Under the pieces are notes generated by a model, which was not told the DNA's origin, ran no database searches, and saw nothing but the letters and a program-made list of their open reading frames with translations. The position numbers were made by a program, and so were the translations under genes. Positions 52,967 to 64,000 of a stretch of DNA of 64,000 nt are shown in pieces; the first letter of the stretch is position 1; every line of letters starts with the position of its first letter. The stretch comes from Heracleum sosnowskyi (lineage: Eukaryota; Streptophyta; Magnoliopsida; Apiales; Apiaceae), in assembly GCA_030848705.1 (NCBI GenBank), contig CM061238.1, positions 26,814,655-26,878,654 on the forward strand. Reading direction: 5' to 3'.

Positions 52967-55900
52967 CCCTAGATCCGGGGTCAGGAATCTGGGTTGTCAC
53001 GCTCCATCAATGATACAATACCTGCATTACTTACAACATTCTTATAATACAACTCCAAAGACCCCAATCACTTACGCACACACACACAAGTTATAGCCTT
53101 GGAAATGAGCAACAATAATCAACATTTGTTATTACAATCCAAATGAACTATCCCGGATCTCATCTATTATTTACAACATCTACCTGAAGTTACAATAATA
53201 GACCTCACAATTCTACACAAGGTTTAGTAATACAAACCCACTCAAAATAATTCTCACTAATTCAAGCTGCAACTATTCTGCTCACACCGACAGTATCCAT
53301 CCTGCATCAACTAACTCCAGGGTGGTCTCTCCATTCCCTTGCTCTTGTAACACGAGGTGGATTCGGCAATGTTTTCCTCATGCTGAAATATTTAATAAAA
53401 CAAGAATGAGCTAATAGTGCTCAGCAAAAAAATCTATCCCAGTTTAAATCTTTAAACCTTTTTGGAAGATAATCCATATGGGATCAAAGTTTTTAACACT
53501 ACTAGGGTCTAACCCCAAAATAGTATACCGTTCAAAACACTGTATGACTTATAATCATACTTATATACTCTTCGTAATCATTTAGAAATCCTTGGTATCA
53601 GTATGATAAACCAAGTCTCAAACATATCTTTTTAAAATAGATATTAATATTGGAATCAAGGCTTAAAGCCTATCCATTGATTCAAAATACTATACAGTTC
53701 AATATACTGTATATCTTAAATACCTTCTCAACATATATACAGTTCGAAAATATCTTTATAACCACATGCTATGCATTAAACGGATAAGAGACTAGTATAA
53801 CATAAAGGATGAAGTTACGAGGAAAATTAATATAATGTTTCCGTAACCCAAAATCCACTTATGCATATATAATCTGAGTAAGTTTTTATCAGAGTCATAA
53901 CTCCTAAAATAAAAGATGAAGTTACAAGGATTTATTTCAACTTCATTTTCTTTGAACACTTTTCGACCCCCTGTCAACATGATCGGTTCTTCTCCCCAAT
54001 ACATGTGGCAGGAATATTCCAAAATTGTATGATGAACTAATACGGGAGTTGCTACCGCGCCCGCTGTACCAACCTTACTATGATCAGTAGCAGGTTGTAC
54101 AAAAAAATATGTTTTCTACATATAGATGGAAGAATCACGACGACCTGACATTGTCTACCACCTTCCGGGATCTCCCGGCCCATTTGGGGCAATAAAATGG
54201 ATGGGTCGGCGCAACTGGACCACTTACACCACTCCTAGTTCAGATGAAATCCATGACTCTGAAACGTAAAAATCGTCCTCCTTTCCCCAAGTGTAATACT
54301 TGTTGATACGACTCCACCAAGTAGTTATATCTAGGTTGGAAATGAAGATTCTCCAATATTTCCCAAGCTATTGCTTGTTAATGGATATCAACTTGTTCCA
54401 TGAATTTACCCCTCAAGCGTTGAGGTAGTAACACAATATTTGACTAGAAGCAATTAAATTTCTCCGAGAAAATATCTGTCCCCTGACAGTTTTGATTTGA
54501 GAGTTTAAAATGAGTAGAAGTCACTTAAATCAGGTTTCCCATATTTTTGATAGTTGAGCGAGCATTTAAATACTCTTAAAAGACAGATTCAAATGGAAAA
54601 ACAGTGTTTTGGGAACCTCTTTTTGATTTAAAATAATTAATAATACAACTTAGAGCATCCTTCATAATTATTGAAGGTCGAGGATAAACTTTAAATAAAA
54701 TTTCTCATTTTTAAAACATTCTAAAAGTAATCAATCAATAATCGAATAATATTTATTAAATAAGTAAACCTTAAACGAATATTCGAAAATAATATTCATT
54801 AAGTAAATAATGATTAAATGAATATTCAAAAAAATAATATTCATTAACTAAATAAACCTCAAATGAATATTCAAACATAATATTCATTAAATAAATAAAC
54901 CTCAAATGAATATTCAAAATACTATTCATTAAATAAATAAACCTCGAATGAATATTCAAAATAATATTCATTAAATAAATAAACCTCGAATGAATATTCA
55001 AAATAATATTCATTCAATAAATAAACCTTAAATGAATATTTGAAAATAATATTCATTAAATAAGTAATTAATCCTCGAATAACCGTACCCGATATCTTTA
55101 TCGGAAAATAACTTTTATCGGAAAATAGTCTTTAACATATACAAAAATATAATCACTTCTGATCTTTAAAGAAAATCACACGCCCTTATCCTAGGGCACT
55201 ATAAAAACCTGGCTTCTAACTAATATCCCATATTTAGCTTAGAAGCCCATAATTAAATCATAAAGCAAGTATCGCAATATACTTTCGAAAATAGTTATGC
55301 CTCCCTTTAGCATATATAACTGAAATAGTATTCAAATAGTATTTCTCGACTGAGATAATACTTAAATAACATTCCTTGAAAGATATAGTAAGCAAATATT
55401 ATTCCTCGAATGATATCATACTCAGATAACAATCCTCAACATATATAGTATTCTGCCGATGGAATCCCTCCGGGTTTCCACGGCTATCTACATATCTCGA
55501 AATACCGACTCTCGATTTAGAGTCGAAAACAATGAATATGCTCTTATATATAGAGCTACAAGGTATATCGGTTCATAAGTACATTATCTCAAAGCTCGTA
55601 TAATATCCAAAAGTCAAATTCTATTTAACAGGATATAATCATTTACCTCAAACTATATAACGCTATACATGGCAAAAGCAGTATTATATAACTGATACTT
55701 CAAAGTATGGATTTAGAAAAATTGCCTGGAAATCCCGAAGTAGCAATAAGTCTCAGGTTGGTCCAGTAATCTAGAATCAACACAAGGTTCAAGATTAATA
55801 ACTTAAACGCTTTCACCATACTAAGTATATACTATCTCAAGTACAAGTCCATTTTCAAGTTAACTCCTTAAGAACTTCTACTCGAGCATGCTCGCTCACG

Positions 55901-57625
55901 CATTTTTATAAAATTGAGATTTAATCCTTTTAGCACGAAATCTTTTTGAGGGTCTTCCTAAACATACCTAGCATGTTATCACAAAGTTTCACATTTTATT
56001 ATGACCTCTAAGTGGTTCGATCATAACCTCAAAGTTGACTAAGTGGTTCGGTTTGGTTTTACGAACGCCTTACACTAAAACACATGTTTCTCCTAAACCG
56101 TAAATCGAAACGATACGATTCTTTCGCTAAAACAAACTAGGAAACAGGGCCTACATGGTCATGGTCAGAAACCTTATGTTTATGCCCTTTAAAGTAACCG
56201 TTATTTCTGCCTAAACTATCTAAGGAAATTTCGGCATGGTAACGGCGCTTATACGCGATTCCCGTGTTTTTAAACACTTCAAACAACCACCAATCAACAA
56301 TCAACCAACCAAACCAACAACCATTATACTTCATCAACACATCCAAACAGCCCCTAAACATTATCATACACTAAATCAAGCTTCACAAAATCAATCATCC
56401 TCAAATCGAACATGAGATTCACGGATTTTAACGATAACACGAATAACGACTCTAATCATTATTTCAACCATAAAACTCATATAAACAAAAAGGGGCAGAG
56501 GTTTTTATACCTTCCTTAGAGCTTGAGAGACATTAACAATCACTTATAACCTCTAATCAAGCCTTGGGTGATCCCTGGAAATCCTAGAGTTTTAGATCAA
56601 AGAAATTAGTTCTTGAAATCACTATTCATCCTCATCTTGTAAAATCCATAACAAATCGAAAACTAAGAGTTTGGTGCTAAGATTTTTACCAGACCTTGTG
56701 CTCTTCATAAGCTTTCTTTTGAGTTATAGTGTTTTGAGCCCCATCTTTCCGCTGGACAGAAACTGGACAGATTGGGTTCTCCAACTTGGGGAAGAGATTT
56801 GGCAAGGCTACACTCCTTTCTTGACCATGAAATTTTGAACGAATGTTATCCATGGAGTGAAGAAGCCATGGTTAAAAATTTGGTGATATTAGGACAAGTA
56901 GATTTGGAGTTATGAATTTGTCTTTTCTCCTTGTGCAAGCTGAGCAGAAATTTGGGAAGAAAAATGGGGGAGAGTTTTCTTGCTTTTGCCTTCGTTGACT
57001 TGATAGAAATGATGATATTTTGTAGTTTAAAGTGGTGAGTCATGGCTTATTGCCTTGTCATTGGACACATGTCGGACATGCATGAGTTTGGATAAAGTAG
57101 CTTTACTGGTTTGCTTTACTGGTTTGTTTCCTTTCACATGGATGATCCAAATGTTGCATTCCTTGTATTTATATTGTTACATGTTACTTCCATGCCTATA
57201 TTTAATCCGGTAAGTGTCGCGTTGTTCCGTCACCGCTTAATCTCGTAGAATATTCGCATGGTTTCTTAAGTGTTTTATCGAAGTAGTTTACCGTAAACGT
57301 TCTTGATATCACTAATTCTGTTATTAAATCCATATCCATGGAATTGATAATTTAATCCTCCAATATTTTCAAATAATGATTAATCCGTCCATTATTGGTG
57401 AAATTTCGGAGAAAACAGAAATGCTATTTTTCTGATTCTGACAACTTTTACATTCCTTCATTTACATCGTAAATCACTAATACGACTTCGAAAGTTCATT
57501 ATACCGTCCCGTACATAGGGTGGTCTGAAAATCTTTTTCGGTTCAGAAATTTACTATTCATCAGGATTTTACTATTCATCAAATTTTTTTTTTTTTAACT
57601 AAGTCCAAAATTTGGGGTTATTACA
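52959..57625 (-). repeat. 3' LTR of the gypsy element
   Basis: 4667 bp, unusually long but in the range of Tekay/Del-type elements. It contains a 44-bp tandem array at 54770-55080. The TGTAACACCCC start and TATTACA end are typical of this group. Confidence 0.9.
54770..55080. repeat. 44-bp tandem array inside the gypsy LTR
   Basis: About seven units with aaataaataaacctcgaatg and aatattcaaaataatattcatt, the latter itself nearly palindromic (gaatatt/aatattc). The right LTR has the same array start (63868 to the window end). Confidence 0.85.
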
Positions 57626-57849
57626 GTCTCCCCTACTTAAAAGGATTCCGTCCCGGAATCTAAGAAAATAGCCGAGGTTACTCTCCCAATATAGTAATCT
57701 CCAGTTTTCAGGTTGACTCTTCAACTCTCTGGTTTCATTACAACACTTTCTCATTCCGGTCTGCGATATCTACCGGATGCTTTATATAAGCCAATTCTGG
57801 CTATTCTCATATACACCCATTTTCTATCAACATTCGATTATTCTTGCAA

Positions 57850-58220
57850 TCGGCGGTCCAACACTTACCGTAACTTTGGTTCTCTGAAATGTTTCTTTCG
57901 GTCGGTCCGTCGGTCTGCGGATCCTACGTAGTACTCGCACTCAATCTCGTTGCCAAACGTGTTTGGAAAACTCCTCCTGAATCGGGAGTTCAATCATTGG
58001 TTCTTATCTGACACGATGGTGACTGGAACTCCACGTCACCCAGCTATCTCTTTCGTAACTCTTCGGTTAACGATCTCTTGCTGATAACAAAATACGAGTA
58101 GACTCCTTTGATCCATCAATTATAGCTCAATTGACGTCATGGTCCGACTTGATTCTCGTTGATCCTATCACAGAATCCATTATATTAAAATTACATTCCT
58201 AATCAGGAATCTCTATTAAC
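57850..58220 (-). pseudogene. Gypsy integrase remnant
   Basis: With stops and frameshifts the minus strand gives IVSDKNQ, LNSRFRRSFPNTFG and DPQTDGPTERNIS, recognisable as the IVSDRDPRFTS and HPQTDGQSERT part of the chromovirus integrase core. Confidence 0.65.
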
Positions 58221-58499
58221 TGTGATAGTCAACTAGGTCTTTGTTCTGCCTTCATTTTCTGAAATATCCAATATTTGTTTACCAATCGATAAATCCTTTT
58301 ATTTATCCGACCACTTATAACATTTCCTTAACTTTCTTTACCTTTTTGTACTCTCGGTGTAGCTGTCTCTTTATGACAGATCTTTATTCCTTAATTCGTT
58401 CTGGCTCATTCATGACTTTTAAATAATCCTTTATGTTCTCGTGACTTCAAACTTCATCCTTTCAGTTCTTCTTATTAGTCATTCTGAAGGTCTAGCATC

Positions 58500-59570
58500 T
58501 TTCATTTCTTGAACATTTGGAATCCCAGCTTGGTGAAATATACCTTATGATCCCTGGAAATTTTCTCACATTTCTCGATCCATTCAAGTTTTTCAGTCTT
58601 TCGAGTAAGTCTGGTCAGTGGGGCTGCTATCTTAGCAAAATCTTGTACACATCTTCGGTAATATCCGACTAAATCCACAAAATTATTCACCTCGGTTGGT
58701 GTGGTTGGTCTTTCCTAGTGTGAAACGTCTCCTATCTTTGCAGGGTCAACCAGTACTCCTTTACTGTTCACCACATGTCCTAAAATTGTACTTCCTTTAG
58801 CCAAAACTCGCACTTTGAGAACTTGGCATATAACTTTTCTCTCCTCAGTGCTTCTAACACGATCCTCAAATGTTCTGCATGTTCTTCCTCGGTTTTTGAG
58901 GTAAACCTAAATATTGCCGATGTCACTATGACATACTTATCCAAATACTTCTTGAAAAGTCTATTCAGCACGTCCATGAAAGCTGCAAGGGCATTCGTCA
59001 GCCCAAACGACATTACTAAAAACTCGTAGTGTCCATACCTGGTGCGAAACGCAGTCCGGGGTACATTCTCAGGCTTAATATTCAATTGGTGGTATCCAGT
59101 TCTCAATCAATATACGAGAATTTAACTGCATCATGCAGCCGATCGATCAAATCACCGATCCTTGGCAGGGGTATTCATTCTTAACAATTAGCCTATTTAG
59201 CTCTCGATACTCTATGCATAGCCTCATGCTGCCGTCCTTTTTCTTCACCAACAACACGGGGTACATCCCACGGTGACGCATTTGGTCTTATCATTCCTAC
59301 AATTGAGCGACTAATTTCTTCATCTTGACTGGAGCTAGTCGGTACGGGGCCTTCGAAACTGGCGCCGTTCTTGGAGCTAATTCTATATCAAACTTTATTC
59401 CTCTATCGGGTGGTAACCCTGGGAGATCTTCTGGAAATACATCCTCGAATTCGTTGATAACAGGGATATTCCGCATACTAGGTGCTTCCCGTTTCGTATC
59501 TATCACGTAGGCCAAATGTGTTTCATATCCTTGGAGATCAAACATTTGCTCGTCCGATAATCTGAATTCT
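58500..59570 (-). pseudogene. Gypsy reverse transcriptase remnant
   Basis: Fragments from 59545 down: VFPEDLPGLPPDRGIKFDIE and YRLAPVKMKKL (RT start), a broken stretch, then YHQLNIKPENVPRTAFRTRY, YEFLVMSFGLTNA and CEFWLKEV, then VGYYRRCVQDFAKIAAPLTR (connection to RNase H). Where FIDDIL-type catalytic residues belong the sequence reads VIVTSAIF, so both Asp are lost. There are several stops. Confidence 0.85.
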
Positions 59571-62041
59571 TACTTCCTTTCTTTCTCAATCTATTCGCGT
59601 TTCATATTCTATTTTCTTTATGCCCATTTCTTTCTCGTCCACTTTGCTTCCATTTCTATCATAGTCGTTTCATTAACCAAGGTAATATAATCAGTCGTTT
59701 CGAACACTTCGTTATTCTGAATTCGCATCATGCGAAACAAACCTTGGCAATTTCCGTAAACTTCGATTCATAGTTGTCGTACTCATATATATTGGCTCTC
59801 AACTTCAACACTCTCCTTTTTCCAAATACTAAGGAAAATACTTGCATGGTACCAAGAATACTTCAAGCAACCGAATGCTTTATGTATATAAAAAAATTTG
59901 TAAAAATTCTCGCTGAGGGGCAACCTGATTAGGTCTCAATCAAATTATCGTTTGTAAATCTTCCCACTATACTTCACTGCATACAAATGCATCGTGAATT
60001 CACTTATATAAATTTGACCAAAGGTTGAACTTAGTGATACAATAACTAGTTCATTTCAATAAACATTAAAAACTAGCTGAACAAAATTTGCTAGCTCGAT
60101 TAGTTTGGGACGCAGCATCTAGCTAGGATAATTAGCTAGATTTTCATCATATCATTAAAATTTCAACTAGTTAGAACAATTAACTAGTCACTCATTATGG
60201 CACGTGCAATTAGCCATTTTCAATCTACTAGTACAGAATCTCGACATTGTAGCCAAAGAAAGAAAGAAAACAACATTTTGACTACTCGGATAATGAATTG
60301 AAAAGAAGAGTAAATAAGTTTAGGGTGAACAAGGTAATTATAAACTTTGAATAGAATTATAAGATTTGAATAGAAAGTTTCTGGTATCGGGACAATCGAT
60401 AACCTCCCATCAAATATTTCTCATCAGTGAAATGGTCCACCCAAAGGTATCTCCATACATAAATTTTATCAAATTTTCCAATAGAATTGAATTCGGAATA
60501 TCAATATCAAATTGATATCCTTTCTACGATTTCAACGTCTGATGTGCAAATCGCTCATTAGTAGAAGAAAAGAATTCACGAGTAGTCTCTGAAATATACA
60601 TCATCTATGTTTTAGACACATAACTAGATATTTATGAATTCGACTAAGGAGTCCAAGAAAAGAAATTGAATATCAAAATAATCGTTAAAGAAAATTCGTC
60701 AAATAATTAAGGAAGCATTAATTGAACATTCCTTAGATAATTGAAAGAATACGAAATAAATTATAGACCTGGAAGGATAGATGAATAATGGTTCCCTCTT
60801 CAGGTCGTCTTGGAACATGAACAAAACGCTCCGGGGAGTAATGGTGACTTAATTCTGCGTATTTAACCCTTAAGGTAATGAGTGGAGGAAAGAAAATGAA
60901 TAAACTGAATATAACAGTTGTTGGTTGCATCCCAAGTTGAAGTAGGAAATTAAAGGGGTTACCTGACATGAACTATTCAAGGTAACATAGGCAGGAACAG
61001 TTTTTGATTGAGGGGTGTACCAGCAAGTAGATACCAAAAAGTCAATGGTCATCATAATTTCTAACATCACCCACACGAGGATGATCTTATCTTTCTGCCT
61101 TTATGGCTTATGGTACTAACCAACGGTACCTCAAAATCGTACAAGTCCTTAAATAGGTCGGGAGTTCGAACATATTTGTCATTCCACGATAATCGTCCCG
61201 AGATTGAGCCTCTTACGGCCGCATCAACACATCCTCAAAAGATGAAGGTCGATTAACGTATATGTAATTTCTTAACACTAGTCGTATCGAATGAATCCAA
61301 CCCCAGGCCACCATAGGTGTCGTTCCTCGTAGGTCCTGAGATTGTCGCATTGCTCGTTGCAACCATACGTGTCTTTATCAGAATCACACTATTCATTCTT
61401 CATATCTTTGATTTCTGAGTTGAGCCATCATGGCCTATCGTACGAAATGTACTCGCGATGCGATTTAGCACGTTCGTCTCACGATAACGTTCTGGTACTA
61501 CACGTACGCAACAGTCTCCTTTTTAGGTAACAAAATACCCATCGACAGAAAAGACACCAACTCTTGTGGAATCGTTGTTCTCAAGGCTTGGACCTCATAC
61601 ACAAGATAATGCCCTAACTAGTCCACGCAATTTAGTAATTCGGATCGCGTAAAGGACAGTAAACGTCTCAATCTTCACATGTGCTGCCTTCTCGTGGCAA
61701 GCTACGATGAACTTCAAACACTTAGGTTCTGCCTAAGTCAAGTTATCCATTGTTATTGGCCATTCCGACCTTACCTCAACTGTGACCGAGACTCTGCTCT
61801 GCGTCTTATCTTAATGTTTTTGATAATCCGTGTACCATTCTAAACGTCCTTCTCATCATTATGATGATCTTCAACGGTCCTATCGGTCCTCCGATAAGTC
61901 CTCAACTAAACTCTTTAATCTTAACATCCTCAGTGGCACTACTTCCGGTAGTCCACTTAACGAACTCTATATGAGTCCTCTCGTCATTCTCTTACTTCGA
62001 TATAACTCTTAACACTCTCATATCCAAGTTTATAACTTAAC
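59571..62041 (-). other. Gypsy interior without recognisable gag
   Basis: No gag domain or zinc knuckle can be read. 59880-60250 has repeated gctagct/aactagtt motifs. 61080-62040 is the leader side next to the primer site. The coding part seems lost or replaced. Confidence 0.5.
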
Positions 62042-62057
62042 GCTCTGATACCATTTC

Positions 62058-64000
62058 TGTAACACCCCCAGATCCGGGGTCAGGAATCTGGGTTGTCACG
62101 CTCCATCAATGATACAATACCTGCATTACTTACAACATTGTTATAATACAACTCCAAAGACCCCAATCACTTACGCACACACACACAAGTTATAGCCTTG
62201 GAAATGAGCAACAATAATCAAAATTTGTTATTACAATCCAAATGAACTATCCCGGATCTCATCTATTATTTACAACATCTACCTGAAGTTACAATAATAG
62301 ACCTCACAATTCTACACAAGGTTTAGTAATACAAACCCACTCAAAATAATTCTCACTAATTCAAGCTGCAACTATTCTGCTCACACCGACAGTATCCATC
62401 CTGCATCAACTAACTCCAGGGTGGTCTCTCCATTCCCTTGCTCTTGTAACACGAGGTGGATTCGGCAATGTTTTCCTCATGCTGAAATATTTAATAAAGC
62501 AAGAATGAGCTAATAGTGCTCAGCAAGAAATCTATCCCAGTTTAAATCTTTAAACCTTTTTGGAAGATAATCCATATGGGATCAAAGTTTTTAACACTAC
62601 TAGGGTCTAAACCCAAAATAGTATACCGTTCAAAATACCGTATGACTTATAATCATACTTATATACTCTTCGTAATCATTTGGAAATCCTTGGTATCAGT
62701 ATGATAAACCAAGTCTCAAACATATCTTTTTAAAATAGATATTAATATTGGAATCAAGGCTTAAAGCCTATCCATTGATTCAAAATACTATACAGTTCAA
62801 TATACTATATATCTTAAATACCTTCTCAACATATATACAGTTCGAAAATATCTTTATAACCACATGCTATGCATTAAACGAATAAGAGACTAGTATAACA
62901 TAAAGGATGAAGTTACGAGGAAAATTAATATAATGTTTCCGTAACCCAAAATCCACTTATGCATATATAATCTGAGTAAGTTTTTATCAGAGTCATAACT
63001 CCTAAAATAAAAGATGAAGTTACAAGGATTTATTTCAACTTCATTTTCTTTGAACACTTTTCGACCCCCTGTCAACATGATCGGTTCTTCTCCCCAATAC
63101 ATGTTGCAGGAATATTCCAAAATGGGATGATGAACTAATACGGGAGTTGCTACCGCGCCCGCTGTACCAACCTTACTATGATCAGTAGCAGGTTGTACAA
63201 TAAAATATGTTTTCTACATGTAGATGGAAGAATCACGACGGCCTGACATTGTCTACCGCCTTCCAGGATCTCCCGGCCCATTTGGGGCAATAAAATGGAT
63301 GGGTCGGCGCAACTGGACCACTTACACCACTCCTAGTTCAGATGAAATCCATGACTCTGAAACGTAAAAATCGTCCTCCTTTCCCCAAGTGTAATACTTG
63401 TTGATACGACTCCACTAAGTAGTTATGTCTAGGTTGGAAAGGAAGATTCTCCAATATTTCTCAAGCTATTGCTTGTTAATGGATATCAACTTTTTCCATG
63501 AATTTACCCCTCGAGCGTTGAGGTAGTAACACAATATTTGACTTGCAGCAATTAAATTGCTCCGAGAAAATATCTGTCCCCTGACAGTTTTGAGTTGAGA
63601 GTTTAAAATGAGTAGCAGTCACTTAAATCAGGTTTCCCATATTTTTGATAGTTGAGCGAGCATTTAAATCCTCTTAAAAGACAGATTCAAATGGAAAAAC
63701 AGTGTTTTGGGAACCTCTTTTTGATTTAAAATAATTAATAATACAGCTTAGAGTATCCTTCATAATTATTGAAGGTCGAGGATAAACTTTAAATAAGATT
63801 TCTCATTTTTAAAACATTCTAAAAGTATTCAATCAATAATCGAATAATATTTATTAAATAAGTAAACCTTAAACGAATATTCGAAAATAATATTCATTAA
63901 GTAAATAATGATTAAATGAATATTCAAAAAAATAATATTCATTAATTAAATAAACCTCAAATAAATATTCAAACATAATATTCATTAAATAAATAAACCT
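62058..64000 (-). repeat. 5' LTR of the gypsy element (partial, cut by window end)
   Basis: It begins TGTAACACCCCCAG and follows the 52959 copy closely. The window ends inside the 44-bp array. Confidence 0.9.

Larger units (their letters stand above)
52959..64000 (-). mobile_element. Ty3-gypsy (chromovirus-like) element with 4.67-kb LTRs, continuing past the window
   Basis: The left LTR is 52959-57625 (TGTAACACCCC to GGGTTATTACA). The right LTR starts at 62058 and runs out of the window. Polypurine tract (minus: ttaagtaggggagac, 57626-57640) and primer site (minus TGGTATCAGAGC, 62042-62053) show minus-strand orientation. The interior is only 4.4 kb and holds broken integrase and RT. In the first ~1.3 kb the LTRs differ at roughly 20-25 positions by my count. 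It is inserted in the copia at 52958. Confidence 0.9.

Noticed and set aside
53792..54022. 76-codon minus frame, repeated at 62890-63120
   Set aside because: Present in both gypsy LTRs; LTR sequence, not a gene.

Overview
The window looks like nuclear DNA of a flowering plant, most likely a eudicot. It has plant Ty1-copia and Ty3-gypsy (including Tat) retrotransposons, Helitrons, Mutator-type and Emigrant-type DNA elements, and a plant pectin methylesterase gene with a GT..AG intron. I cannot name the species. Nearly all of the window is transposable-element DNA. Only one host gene looks intact (pectin methylesterase, 42390-44394), and a second host gene is present as a broken copy (cytosolic-type glutamyl-tRNA synthetase, 9314-37735).

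Layout. 1-9100 is AT-rich and gene-free: tandem Helitron remnants on the minus strand, a pogo/Emigrant-like element inserted in the end of one of them, diverged tandem repeats, and a Mutator-type MITE with perfect 9-bp target duplications. At 9141-9313 a TATA box and a (CT)n tract precede the GluRS copy. That copy is split into three pieces by two insertions: an unclassified insertion (10275-12601, itself holding a solo LTR) and a 23.6-kb Tat-type Ty3-gypsy element (13974-37597). The Tat element contains a 13.7-kb copia element (23060-36802, minus strand). The copia LTRs appear identical except for the length of one G run, and its gag and pol are open, so it is very young. The last GluRS codons resume at 37598.

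38040-42390 holds a 2.56-kb insertion with 9-bp flanking duplications, carrying Helitron hairpins and a SINE-like sequence. The pectin methylesterase follows. Its linker between inhibitor-like and catalytic domains contains a 28-residue tandem duplication that multiplies the basic processing motif. 44.8-45.4 kb has two very small tandem Helitrons.

From 46.0 kb to the end is a second nest: a dead copia pol (minus) interrupted by a long LTR of the same family as the solo LTR at 10.4 kb, which is interrupted by another copia LTR plus its third-ORF end, which is interrupted by a gypsy element with 4.67-kb LTRs that runs off the window. Insertion order can be read from who interrupts whom.

I found no new gene system comparable to a defence or biosynthetic cluster. 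The most notable items are the nest inside GluRS, the CG-rich motif array shared by LTR and internal spacer of the young copia element, the antisense spliced gene in the Tat element, the transposon inserted within a Helitron terminus, and the pectin methylesterase linker duplication.
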